A stretch of DNA of 64,000 bases from Batkoa obscura (Eukaryota > Entomophthoromycota > Entomophthoromycetes > Entomophthorales > Batkoaceae). The stretch spans positions 1,736,001-1,800,000 of the forward strand of contig JASVEC010000003.1 of assembly GCA_030770535.1 (NCBI GenBank), written 5' to 3'. This document shows, one piece after another, positions 11,726 through 23,400 of the stretch. The translations under genes and the position numbers were made by a program. A model generated the notes under the pieces. That model ran no database searches, was not told the DNA's origin, and was given only the letters and a program-made list of their open reading frames with translations. Position 1 is the stretch's first letter; every line of letters starts with the position of its first letter.

Positions 11726-13548
11726 TATATATATATATATATATAAACAATAAAAATAAAATAAAAAACATTAAAAAAATATAAACAATTTATTAAAAAA
11801 ATTTTTTTTTGATTCTTAGGAACATAATTAATGATAACTATTTTACCCATAATGATATGAGCTGCCATATGACAATGCATAAACCAAGCCCCTGGGTTAT
11901 CAGCTTTAAAGCGAATAGCATACCAACCACAAGGAAGATCATCTGAGTTAAGTGGTTTTTCACCTAACCCATCAAGCCCAGAAAACATATCTATACTATC
12001 ATCAATAGGACCAAGTCTAGAATTAGTTTGATTTAAAGGTTTACCCACTTCCGGAACATCTGTAATAAATTGAGTATAAGTATCTCTTAAAATGGGATTA
12101 TTCTTAGTAGTTGCTAAATAATTATCAATCTTCGGACCATCTACTTTTGGGTCATAAAATCCATTACCGTGTCCAACAACATAGAATGAATGGCCGTGTA
12201 AATGCCATGGATGAACTTCACAATGTTTACCAGTTGGCATTGTATGTTGTACAATAATTTGAACATCATCACCTTCTTTAATTTCATAAATACCTGCACT
12301 TGGTTGATATTTTCCAGATTGCATATCTTCAATTAACACACTATCTCTTGGTTTATTATCATTGTCATTAATAAACCATCTTGATATTGTATTTGGTTTT
12401 CTTAACGTAACTATTAAATTGATTTCTTTAGTTGCTTTCTTTGGTACCGGATAAAAATGTTTAGATAATCCTTTATTATACCATTTAGAAGTGAATAATT
12501 TAGATTCTACCCAATGAGAATATTCAAATTGTAGTCCAGGTACTTGTTTATCTGTACGTATTAAAGATGAAGTACTCTTTGCACCATCATAATGAAGAAT
12601 AGCTACTCCATTTTTAGCTACTGGTTTACGTGCTTCAGGTCTCAATTCATCACTCACTTGAGTATACATATAATAATTATCTACTTTTTTATTTGTTTTC
12701 AATAATACAGAATATCGTTGACCACTGCTTAATTCTACTCTATCTACTTTAATAGGATCAATTAAAGTGCCATCTGCTTCAATAATAGTTAAATCATGGC
12801 CCTCAATGTTATATGTAAATAAAGAATAGCCGTTAGCACCTATCAAACGTAATCTATATGTTTTATTTGGTTTTACATTAATAACACTAAAACCATTATT
12901 AAATCTTTTTAAATCTTCAGCAGTACCGCCATTCATATTATTCTCCCATTTTTGATAAGTTCTACCATTAGTTAATATACTTTGAGATTGATTACTAAAT
13001 TTAAAAGGAACAGTAGTTAAGCCATGAATTAATTCTTCTGTTGTTTTATGCCATCTTTCAGATAATAAAATAGTTAATTCTTCATCATATTTATATTCCG
13101 AATTAAATTTAATAATATCATTCCAAATTTCTTTTTTATCTTGAACAATTAATGCTCCATAAATATGCTCTGAATCCATATCTGTATGAGCATGATAAAA
13201 GTAAGTACCACTTTGATCATGTAAATTAAAATCATAAATGTAACTCTTTCCTGGCATTATAGGTTCTTGAGTGACCATAGGTGCTCCATCAGCTTTAATC
13301 GATCCTTTTTGAGTAATTCCATGCCAATGAATAGTTACATTTTTATGTAATTGGTTATTCACTTTAATTTTGATTGAATCACCAGCAATAGCATCAATTT
13401 GAGGACCTGGGAATTGACCATTGATTAATACCCCATCGACTACAAAGTTATCAGGTGCCATTTTAGCATCGGTAAGGGTCCATTCTTGGCTCACTTCTTT
13501 GCTCAATATTAATTGAGTCAAATAAATTAAAGGTAAAAGTAATCTCAT
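11671..13548 (-). CDS. Secreted laccase-like multicopper oxidase
   Basis: Intronless frame of 625 aa. An N-terminal signal peptide (about residues 1-16, MRLLLPLIYLTQLILS) indicates secretion. All four copper signatures are present: HWHG at 74-77, HAH at 119-121, HPWHLHGH at 446-453, and HCHMAAH at 558-564. These supply the ten His and the Cys of the type 1 and trinuclear copper sites, so it should couple one-electron oxidation of phenols or metals to O2 reduction. The residue five after the last His, where the axial type 1 ligand sits (Met/Leu/Phe in most families), is Lys569. The conserved domain ends near residue 577. The remaining residues are a hydrophobic tail, then (IY)n from a TA tract, then codons from a MITE. 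The substrate is not predictable. Confidence 0.92.
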   Translation of the reverse strand: MRLLLPLIYLTQLILSKEVSQEWTLTDAKMAPDNFVVDGVLINGQFPGPQIDAIAGDSIKIKVNNQLHKNVTIHWHGITQKGSIKADGAPMVTQEPIMPGKSYIYDFNLHDQSGTYFYHAHTDMDSEHIYGALIVQDKKEIWNDIIKFNSEYKYDEELTILLSERWHKTTEELIHGLTTVPFKFSNQSQSILTNGRTYQKWENNMNGGTAEDLKRFNNGFSVINVKPNKTYRLRLIGANGYSLFTYNIEGHDLTIIEADGTLIDPIKVDRVELSSGQRYSVLLKTNKKVDNYYMYTQVSDELRPEARKPVAKNGVAILHYDGAKSTSSLIRTDKQVPGLQFEYSHWVESKLFTSKWYNKGLSKHFYPVPKKATKEINLIVTLRKPNTISRWFINDNDNKPRDSVLIEDMQSGKYQPSAGIYEIKEGDDVQIIVQHTMPTGKHCEVHPWHLHGHSFYVVGHGNGFYDPKVDGPKIDNYLATTKNNPILRDTYTQFITDVPEVGKPLNQTNSRLGPIDDSIDMFSGLDGLGEKPLNSDDLPCGWYAIRFKADNPGAWFMHCHMAAHIIMGKIVIINYVPKNQKKIFLINCLYFFNVFYFIFIVYIYIYIYGDVSFCSRILLTIFLPK

Positions 13549-15808
13549 ATTCTAATATTTGAATAATCAATAATGTATTTCACTTAACTTTTTATACTTA
13601 GTAAACTACTCTGCTTAGTAGAACCCAATTTAATGGCAAAACTAATTTAGGCGATATCTTGAAGCGCAATATTCTGTTGATCAATACAAGTAACTAAAGT
13701 TATAATTATTAATATATTATTTGTTAATAAGTTATTCAACTTCTCTTATACTAAACTTATTTATTATGTCATTTAGCCTTTATTAAATAAAGTCAGCTAA
13801 TAAAGATATTAACTAATAAAGATATTAACATTCTATATCAATTAGGGTAAATTGAACTATAGCATTAATCTTTAGCATTTTTTATTAAGTTCGAACCTTT
13901 TCTATTAATTTTTAGAGTTGTTAAAATGTTACTACTTATTATAGTATATTGCTTATGTTTATATTTTATCCATTAATTAAAATGGGAGTTATTTTATTTA
14001 AGCTAAAATACCTCATTGAAATATGAAATATGAAATTTAATGGTTCAACATCGGTATAATAAATTATTATCAGTTAGTTTTAAAGTAGTTGATAGGTTAA
14101 TAGGTGTGATAATAGTATTTTAGAAATTTAATATTTTTGATTTTATATTCAATATCGCCTTTTAATTTTCTTATATGAAATAAAGAATCTACTTAATTTA
14201 CCGACTTGATATTTTTAACTTATTGATATTTTATCAAGTATATTAATTTGAGTTATTTAAAAATAATAATAAAGTACAATGATAAAATAAATTTTTTATA
14301 AGTTTTATTACACTCTATTAAAGCGAAGTTATTTATAATACTATTGATAATTCAATTGAATTTCTATCAAAAATAAATTAATAACTCAATTATTATCAAT
14401 TTATTTTTGCTACTTTAATCTTTATCTTTAACAATTTGCCATTTTTTTAAAATTCATTATATTAACTCTCTTTAAAAATTTAAAACTAAACTTTAACTTA
14501 TATATTGTTCAAACAAAGTATTAAATATACGAGTCCATTTTTATAATACTATTTACTTCTCAAACAAAGCATCTCATAATAAACTTTAACTTTAACTTTA
14601 ACTTGATGATAGATTGGATTGACTTGAAATATTTTATAAAATTCAATAAAATTTATAAGAATTGGGATTTAACTACCTTATTCATAATAAGTTCCTAGAT
14701 TACATAGCTAAAAGGCGTAATGTGTTCTAAAATAGGAGTAAAAAGTATTATTGGATTTATCACAGTAGCCAAGTTTTTTAAAACAAGCTCAAAATTTACC
14801 ATTTCTATAAAATATTCTCTAGTTTTTGCCAATGCTTCCATCATAGCTTTCACTTTAGTTGTTATCACATATAGAACTAGAAGTTTTTTAAACTAATAAG
14901 CCAAGGAAATGGAGCAATAATTAATGACAGGACAATACAAAAGATTAATTTCATTTCTATAATTCAGTAATATATTTATTGATAAAAAACAGTTTAGTCT
15001 CTTATACTCTTTTTTGTTACTTACCCTTGATTGTTTTTTATTTTTTTTCTATTGTTTATTTTTTCAGACTGATTTTTGACCTTTAAATAATACTCACAGT
15101 TTTTGGTTTGTAATTAGTTTTATAAGTAATTTAAAGATACAATCAATCTATTAAATTAATAAGTAAGACCTTATTTTATTTCTAAAAGTATAGTTATTGT
15201 TTGAAAAAAATAATAAACAAAATTTTTCTAAAAACATAATAATAAAGCATTTATTAGAAATAACATCAATTCTTTTCATACAACAAAAATTTTCTATAGC
15301 ATACTAAACGACACTATTTTTTTAAAATAAAGCTAGGTAAAAAGGGTAAGAAGGGGTTTATTCAATTAAAAAGAAAATAAGAAAATAAGAAACGAATTTG
15401 GAATCTATTCCAAAAATTATAGATACAGATTTGAAGTTCAAAGAGATTTGAGGATTATGTTTAGAACTTATCTTCCTTTTTAAAATTATATTTTCTTGCC
15501 ATCAATCATTTTTTGAAGTTAGTATTTTGTAGTATCTATCTAGATAAATAATTTCAATTGAAACTCCCTCAAGCTTCAAGTTTGGATATTTTGTCTACTC
15601 CTTTTTTAAAATCAACTATTTCAATTATCTTAAAGTTCTATAACATACTTTTATTAAACATCAAAACATTATAATAAAACACACTTTTACACTGATATTT
15701 CTATGTACAAAATTAAATAATATGAATTTGAAATTTGGAATTTTTAGTACTCGAAACCTTTATTTTAAGTGTTCTACATGGTTAAATGTAGTTACCCTTT
15801 CCGTTACT
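13549..15808. other. Long AT-rich intergenic region
   Basis: About 2.3 kb with no convincing frame. It should contain the promoter of the multicopper oxidase. From about 15.65 kb onward it shows similarity to the 3' flank of the second peptide-precursor gene (around 17.86-17.97 kb), consistent with a duplicated gene unit. Confidence 0.5.
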
Positions 15809-16168
15809 TCAGCGATAGTTAACTCCAGGAATACGTCCATTAAGTGCATCAATAAACGATTGGCCAAAACGTTTATCTAAAACTTTATTTCCCTCTTTAC
15901 CTCTGCGATAGTTGACTCCAGGAATACGTCCATTAAGTGCATCAATAAACGATTGACCAAAACGTTTATTTAAAGCACTATCTCCTTTATTACCAACTTG
16001 ATATTTGCGTCTAAAAAAAGCTTTACCTGCTGCCAATTGATCAAATAATTGAGGAGGAATAAAACGTTGTCCTAAAGTATTTTTACTAACCTCACGTGCA
16101 TATTTAAAAGAAAGACTACAAGAGGAAGCAATTACACTGAATAAAACAATACAGGAAGTCAATTTCAT
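15809..16168 (-). CDS. Secreted repetitive peptide precursor 1 (Kex2-type repeat protein)
   Basis: Intronless, 119 aa. Residues 1-18 (MKLTSCIVLFSVIASSCS) form a signal peptide nearly identical to that of the next gene. Residue 36 begins one core of the type found in the paralogue (FIPPQLFDQLAAGKAFF, then RR). Two almost identical cores follow, FGQSFIDALNGRIPGVNY at 70-87 and 101-118. Each is preceded by a dibasic KR (NKR, DKR); the first ends at RR and the last at R-stop. The two repeats are 93 bp apart and nearly identical in DNA. This is the layout of Kex2-processed repeat precursors such as alpha-factor-type pheromones, dikaritin RiPP precursors and the Candida Ece1 toxin precursor. The mature peptides and their function are not identified. 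Confidence 0.78.
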   Translation of the reverse strand: MKLTSCIVLFSVIASSCSLSFKYAREVSKNTLGQRFIPPQLFDQLAAGKAFFRRKYQVGNKGDSALNKRFGQSFIDALNGRIPGVNYRRGKEGNKVLDKRFGQSFIDALNGRIPGVNYR

Positions 16169-16260
16169 TTTTTTTTGATACTCAAGTTATGGAGTCGCTT
16201 TGGGGTTTATATACTCTTGTTGGTATCTTATGGTATGTTTTTATTACGATTCGCTGAACT
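16169..16260 (-). promoter_or_regulatory. Conserved proximal promoter of peptide precursor 1
   Basis: Just upstream of the ATG is a block also found upstream of the second precursor gene at about 18581-18665. Both contain GATACTCAAGTTAT, then GAGTCGCTTTG, then GTTTATATACTCTT. Retention of this block, while much surrounding DNA has diverged, suggests shared control. The GTTTATATAC part may be the TATA element. Confidence 0.5.
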
Positions 16261-17988
16261 CCTTTATGATGATTCAAGGAGCTCTAAAGAGTTAAACATT
16301 TTTTCTTCTATCAATGTTTTACTTGTTTGTTAGCATGTAATAAATATCTTTTCTTTACTTGAATGGTGATATTTTTATAATGGAAATTATGGCTTTAAAA
16401 TTATTTTTATTGATGATTTATAGTTTAAAAAAGTTAACTAAAGTAGGCCTTTCTAAAAGAATAAAAAAAAATCATAATATTATATTTTATAATTGTAATA
16501 TGAAATAAAAAAAGTTTTGATTTTGAGTGTTTTAAAATAAATGCCTGTATGAAGGTATCGCTTATTTTATATCACTTATACTTTGTCTTTTCTTTAACAT
16601 TCAAACTAGTTTCTAGCTGTTTATTACTACTATTAACAAAACTATGCTAGGTTAAAAATATAATAATGATATTTTTTATTTAAACTTCCGAAAAAAACAA
16701 AAGGCGAAAAGGGGCAAAATCAAAGTTAACCATTATAAAAATTATAAAAAAAATATCGGCATATTATGACGTTTAACTTTTTATCATAAATTACCTGATT
16801 CCTTTTATTTTATAAAGAATAAAGAATATTTTTATTTGTTCTATATAATATACTTGTTGTTTAACATTTTATAAGGTTATTCATGATTATCTATAGTTCC
16901 AAATGACCCTGTATCATCATAATTAGCTACTCGAAAACAACAATGTAATAGTTATCATTTAGAACTAAAGAACTAAATCTTAAATAAAATGCAACAAAAT
17001 TAATATTATTGTACTGTTTAATATTAATAATAATTAAAAAACGTAAAAAAATTTTATGGAATCTTTTAAAAGAACTATAGCTACTGCAGGAAAAGCAAAA
17101 AGAGCTAAAAAAACAGTATGATAGATTCTGGTTGACATACAGGTTTCGTGTAGTTCAAATTTATTAAAAATGTAAAAAATATCGATAAATTATACCAGAG
17201 GTTGACCTTATTATAAAAATAGTTTTTTATGAAGAGTACTCATAAAACATGATATAAAAGATATTTATATTATTGTTCAAGCTGTTATATATATTGTAGG
17301 TAATTAATATAATAGATTGATTGGTTTTACGTGTAATTCTTTTTGTAAATAAATTAGTATAAATAAACATAAAGTATACATATATCTTGTAAAAGTAGCA
17401 GAGCTACTCCTAAGTGCTTTCTAAATAAACAATACTCAGTTATATTCAAGGAAGGCGAAGCAGAGGCCATGTTATTAGCGTATTACCTTCTGCCTTGTTA
17501 AAAGATAAACAAGTCTTCGTCCATGAAAAGTCTATTAACATTAATGTAAGCTATCTTTTTTTTGTATTTTTAGCTAAAAATTAGTTAACTGAAAAGCACT
17601 AAGAACAATGTCTTAAAAATATTAAAAATATTAAAATTTCATAATGATTTTAATAAGTTGTAAAGATAAACTATTTTCAATCAAGTAAAGAACTTTATCT
17701 TTTAATTTACATATTCTACAGTTATTTTTTTTATTGCTATAGATTTTTAAAGTTTTTTATAAATTTACTTCCACCTTGTATTTCAGTTATCATAAAACAT
17801 TATAAGATATTTTAAATCACAAATCAAAACATTAAATATAACGAAATATAACATTATCCTAGCATTTACATATATAAATAAAAAACCATAATCCTTAAAT
17901 ATTAAACTTTACAATACAAGAACCTTTATTTAAGTATTTTACGTGATTAAATATAATTATATCCTTTGTTACTATTTGAATGACTACA
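16261..17988. other. Intergenic region between the two precursor genes
   Basis: No gene was recognised. A further block near 16681-16728 (starting AAACTTCCGAAAAAAAC) matches one near 19039-19085, at the same distance upstream of each precursor gene. The duplicated unit therefore extends at least 500 bp upstream of each start. A 20-codon frame at about 17056-17118 is too short to support. Confidence 0.5.
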
Positions 17989-18552
17989 TCAAAAATTACC
18001 ATAACCTCCTGCAATTTGATCAAGTAAATAGGGAGGAATAAAACGTTGTTGTAAGGTATTATCTACTTTGTCACTATTAGGATAACTACGGCCAAAAAGA
18101 TTACCTCCTGCAATTTGATCAAGTAAATAAGGAGGAATAAAACGTTGTTGTAAAGTATTATCTACTTTATCACTATCTGGATGGTTACGTCTAAAAACAC
18201 CTTTAGCTGCTGATAATTCTTCAAGTAAATAAGGAGGAATAAAACGTTGTTGTAAAGTATTATCTACTTTATCACTATCTGGATGGTTACGTCTAAAAAC
18301 ACCTTTAGCTGCTGATAATTCTTCAAGTAAATAAGGAGGAATAAAACGTTGTTGTAAAGTATTATCTACTTTATCACTATCTGGATGGTTACGTCTAAAA
18401 ACACCTTTAGCTGCTGATAATTCTTCAAGTAAATAAGGAGGAATAAAACGTTGTCCTAAAGCATTCTTAGCAACCTCACGTACATTTTTAAGAGGAAGGC
18501 TGATAGAAGAAGCAATGGCAGTGGATAAGACAACACAAGAAGTCAATTTCAT
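17989..18552 (-). CDS. Secreted repetitive peptide precursor 2 with five peptide cores
   Basis: Intronless, 187 aa. A signal peptide at 1-18 (MKLTSCVVLSTAIASSIS) is followed by five tandem units starting at residues 36, 70, 104, 138 and 171 (periods 34, 34, 34 and 33). Units 1-3 are identical: core FIPPYLLEELSAAKGVF, dibasic RR, then spacer NHPDSDKVDNTLQQR. Unit 4 has the core FIPPYLLDQIAGGNLF followed by GR instead of RR. Unit 5 ends the protein as FIPPYLLDQIAGGYGNF. The core is amphipathic: a proline turn followed by a probable helix. Likely processing is by a Kex2-like protease after RR and possibly after the single R before FIPP. It is a tandem paralogue of the gene at 15809-16168. A pheromone, RiPP or membrane-active peptide are all possible. 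Confidence 0.8.
   Translation of the reverse strand: MKLTSCVVLSTAIASSISLPLKNVREVAKNALGQRFIPPYLLEELSAAKGVFRRNHPDSDKVDNTLQQRFIPPYLLEELSAAKGVFRRNHPDSDKVDNTLQQRFIPPYLLEELSAAKGVFRRNHPDSDKVDNTLQQRFIPPYLLDQIAGGNLFGRSYPNSDKVDNTLQQRFIPPYLLDQIAGGYGNF
18037..18446 (-). repeat. In-frame tandem repeat, five copies of about 102 bp
   Basis: The string AATAAAACGTTG recurs at 18037, 18136, 18238, 18340 and 18442, giving periods of 99, 102, 102 and 102 bp. The three central copies are essentially identical in DNA, which points to recent expansion or gene conversion within the coding sequence of precursor 2. Confidence 0.9.
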
Positions 18553-18580
18553 TTTTTTTTCAAAATTAATAAGAATCGGG

Positions 18581-18665
18581 TTTTTTTGATACTCAAGTTA
18601 TCGAGTCGCTTTGAAGTTTATATACTCTTATTAGTACCTTATGATGTGCTTTTATTAGGATTTAT
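18581..18665 (-). promoter_or_regulatory. Conserved proximal promoter of peptide precursor 2
   Basis: It matches the block upstream of precursor 1: GATACTCAAGTTAT, GAGTCGCTTTG and GTTTATATACTCTT in the same order and spacing. About 30 extra bases separate it from the start codon here. Confidence 0.5.
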
Positions 18666-20451
18666 CTAGCTCCTTTATAATAATAGACGGAGCTCTAAAA
18701 ATTCAGCTTTTTACTTTTTTGTGGATATATAATAGTCATCATTGCTTTACTTCGATGATGGTATCTTTCATTAAGGAAATTATACATGATAGAGTATTTT
18801 TATCAATGCTTTTTGGGTTAAGAGAAAAGAGTTAAAAAAATGACCCTTTTTAAAAAAATAAAGGGAGTTGTAGTATTGAATTTTACAATTGTATTGAGGA
18901 AATAAAAAAAGTCAAATATTTTAATCCTTATTCTTATCTCTATATACTTATTTTATCTTACTTTCTTGCTTAAGTTGACTATTTTACCATTTTGACAAAT
19001 TACATTGTTCCATAAATCTATCAGGATTTTTTCACGTAAACTTCCGGAAAAAAATAAAAGGAGGAAAAAGGTAAAAATTAAACTTGTTCAAAGAAATGAA
19101 TAAAGTGATAATAGCAGAATATGTAAGTAAATAAATTCTCTAACCCTGATTGGTAGTTTATATTAAGATAACAAAAGGTTAATTCCTAAACTTAATACTC
19201 TTATCATCTTTTTTAAACTCTATTAATAATTTTATTTTCCTTTTTATAATAAACTTTTTGATCATACTATACTAATGTAAATGCATTTTTCTAAAAATTA
19301 TATGAAAAGCTATAGAACTAATTTACTAAACTAACATTTGATAAATTTAATCAGAAAAATATTTTTAATGAAAACTAATTGCTACAAGTTCTTTTACATA
19401 ACACACTTATTGCTTACCTTTTTTACACAGTTTTTTACTATTAGCTATTTAAAATATATTTAAAATTCATACAATTATAGAAAGAATGATCAAACAAAAC
19501 ATAATAAAAATATTACTATAGTACTAATTTAGTGTTGATGATAATTGCTTACAAACTTTCAATTTCCATGTTTATAAAAAAGAAACATTTTAAATCAATA
19601 TAGGACTTAGTCTGGATCTAAACACTATTTTCTAGTTTAAAATTTTAAGAAATTTTAAAGCTTCAGTATAGAAACTAAGAATACATTAACGACTATATTT
19701 ACTAACTTTTTTACGCATCCACTTTATAAATTGTATTTATTTACCCCCAAAAGATTATTGTATAGCTAAAATCTTTTATAAATCATTTAAATGATACAAT
19801 CCTATCATCATACTATCAATAATTGGTTATAATTGTTAGACTCTATAGTATATGAATTACAGTTTCTAAATTATTGTATAATTATTTTTGAATTGATACT
19901 TTATTACAAATGCATTATTACTCTATAACATAATAATAATGTAAGTGTCATAATAGACATTACTATTCTATTGATCATTCATTACTCAAACTATTTTAAT
20001 AAATAACATGGCTGTTATTATAATAAGTAATACGACTAATATAAATACACTAGAAATCGTTGTCAAATAAATAACTTTGTTGTGAATAACTTTTTTAGTT
20101 AAATCTTTATTTATAATTAAGTATAATAGAATTTTAGGATTGAACCTTTATTAAGAAAAATGAAGTGAGAAGGTCAAAATGGCATTAGAATCTCCCTATT
20201 TGGATCAGAATCTTCTATTGTTCAATTTAAAACTGAATTTTTTAAACTATTGACCTCTCATTTTTAACTATTTTTTAATACTACAAGCCACCATTCTTCA
20301 AACTCCAAACAAATCAATAGAATGGCTTAAAATAATTGGCTAAACATTCTTGGATTTGATTTGATTTTAACTAAATTAACATTTTTTAACCACGTTGATA
20401 ATTCAAAAGGTGACATTAAAAAAAATTCATTGTATAAATAAAAAAGAAAAC
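18666..20451. other. AT-rich intergenic region upstream of the Arf-GEF gene
   Basis: No gene was seen. The block near 19039-19085 is the duplicated counterpart of 16681-16728. An open frame runs upstream of the Arf-GEF start to 20395 but begins with TTG, so it was not taken as the start. Confidence 0.5.
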
Positions 20452-23400
20452 ATGGAATCAAATAATGAAAAAATAAATACAATGGAAGATAATAGTTTAA
20501 TGGAAGAAAATATTAAAGCTGAAGAGAAAGCACCATTAATTTCATCTAGAGAGGTAATCGAGTCAAGTGTAGCTCCTTTAGTATCAAGTGTAACTTCTTT
20601 AAAATCAACTGAGCAGCCAAATATTGAAGAAGAAGATCAACCCATTGGTAGCTTTGAAACCTTGAAAAATTTAAAGCATTCAGTCAACGCTTATCCTAGT
20701 GATAAATGGAAAAAAACAATTGATTTTTCCATTATTGAATTAATAGTTCAGTTATTAAGTTATCATCGATATAAACCAAGTAGTAATAATTTGGGAAATA
20801 TTTATTCGAATATATTACATGGATCATTTAATAAGGATGCGAAAGAGGAAGGGAAAGAGGAAGGAGAAAAGGGAAATTTGGAGAGTAATAAAGTTTATAG
20901 TTCGAATTTAAATCACTTTGGGAAATTAGGGAAATTAATTGGTACTCAGGTTTTTGAGTTTGAGCAATGGGATGAATATGAGTTCATTAACCCTCCAAAA
21001 GTAAGTCGAAGTTGACTAAATTATTTTCATTGATTTTAATTATTTATCAGGTTCCAGAAATTCTTCAAACACTTATTGATTTAAGATTATTGGTAAATCA
21101 AGCAAAAGGTAACAGTTAATTATTGTTTTTTTAACGATGGTATTAATTCATTTCATAATACAAAGATATTCAACAAATTGATGGATTAGCTTTATTAACA
21201 CCTTTTATGGATATCATAAAAAACCCTGATACATCTGGCTCATTAACTGGAGTAGCTTTAAGTGGAATCGAGAGTTTTTTAACATCGAATATTTTAAACC
21301 CAACTACACCTAATATTTCTCAAGCCTTAAAGCAATTAACCGAATCCATAATATCCTGTAAATTTGAGGCTGGAGAATCTGGAACGGATGATATCACTAT
21401 ATTAAAAATTGTTCAAGTGATGGAATTACTACTTAAAGATGAATACTTAATACTTTATTTGAGTATAAGAGAAGTCAAATCTATATTAAAAGCAGTGATT
21501 AATTTAGCTTGTCAATTAAAATTATCTAAAATATTAAGATATCAAAGTGAAATTTTAATCAAAAATATGATTTATAATATAGTACAAATTATATTAAATG
21601 AAAATGAGAAGCTAGCAGTAGTATTTCAATTTATTATTACTTTATTAGAACCACATAGTACACAACATTCTAATTATATGAGATTATTAGGATTAAATAT
21701 ATTTAATGACATATTATTAAAATATGGTCAAGCATTATTTAAAATTACATCATTATCTGATATGTTTTGTGATCAATTAAGTGGCTATCTTTGGATGTTA
21801 TTAGAATCCGAACATTTAGGAATTATAACAAAAACATTAAATTTAATATCAATATTAATATCAACTGCTCAATATCAATTAAAACAGCAACAATTAATGT
21901 GGATTCAACAGATATTAAACCGTATAAATAAATTAGAAACATCTCCTTTACATACAGGTTCATATAGACAGATTAAAGATGATGATTTAAGTTTTTTATT
22001 AACAAATTTCTTATTAAATCATATTAATCAACATCCATCTTTAATTAATGAATTATTTATTAATTTTGATTGTTGTTTAAATCAACCAGATTTAGCTATT
22101 GATGTTATGGGTTTTTTAATCGAATCAGCAACTAAATTTAGTCAAAATGTCAATTCTATAAAATCACATAAAGCTAATATTTGGTTAGATCAAATTAAAA
22201 AAATTCTATTAAATTTTATTATGATGACAGAAATCAAAGTAAGATTATATTCATATTTATAATAATGAGTAAGTAATTAATAGTATTTTATTTAATTTTA
22301 GCCCGAAAATGAAATATTAAGTAAATTAACTGGGATTAATGAGTTATTAAAATCAGCTTCTTTCAATTCAATGAATTTCAATAAAATTAATGAAGAATAT
22401 TGTTCAACTGCTAGTATTGAAGAATTGTTACAAATTCAAAGCAAAAAAAAAGTTATTAGAGAAGCTATTGAATTATTTAATCAAAAACCTTGGAAAGGTT
22501 TAGATTATTTAATTGAACATGGATTATTACCCCCTAAAGATAGTCCAACATTTAATCGATTAGCTAGTCGATTTCTATTAACTACCTCTGGTATTAACAA
22601 AAAAGAACTTGGAGAATTTGTATCCAAAAAGTCCAATTTTGAATTATTAAAAGTATTTATCTCTGAATTTAATTTTACTAATAAAAGAATCGATGAAGCA
22701 ATGAGGGAATTTTTAGAAGCCTTTAGATTACCTGGTGAAGCACAATTAATTGCTAGGATATTTGAAGAATTTTCAGAGCATTATTTTAAAACAGAACCAC
22801 CTCATATTAAAAGTAAAGATGGGGTGTTTGTATTAGCATATTCCATTATTTTAGTGAATACTGATTTACATAATAATCAAGTTAGGAAAAAAATGCAATT
22901 TACAGATTATGCTAGGAATTTAAGAGGAGTTAATGATGGTCAAGATTTTGATCAAGATTTTTTGGTAAGAATAAATCAATTTATTATTAAAAAATAAATA
23001 TTAACCTATAATAATAATAATAATAATAATAATTTTATATAGAGAACCATTTATACTACAATTCAATCAAATGAAATTGTTATGCCAGAAGAACAAAATG
23101 GACGTATAAGTTTAGAATATAATTGGAAAGTAACCACTCAAAATCCAAATTTAAAAAAAAATTATTTATTATGTCAACCTAATCAATATAATAAAGAAGT
23201 CTTTCTTTATTTATCTAATGTTTTAGTAGAATTTTATATTCAATGTAAGTTATATTATATTATATTATATTATTTTGTTTGTTATTTACTAATGAGTAAT
23301 TTTATTATTTTAGCATTGACAAATAGTACTAGCGATTTAATATTACAAGATAGTTTACAAGGTTTATATATAATATTATTATTAAGTAATCATTATAAAT

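Noticed and set aside
18037-18446. Regular direct repeats resembling a CRISPR array
   Set aside because: The repeats are in-frame coding units without unique spacers, in a eukaryotic gene.
20395-20451. N-terminal extension of the Arf-GEF
   Set aside because: The extension would start at TTG; the first ATG in frame is 20452.
22999-23030. AAT trinucleotide repeat as a possible functional element
   Set aside because: It lies inside an intron of the Arf-GEF gene and is a simple microsatellite.
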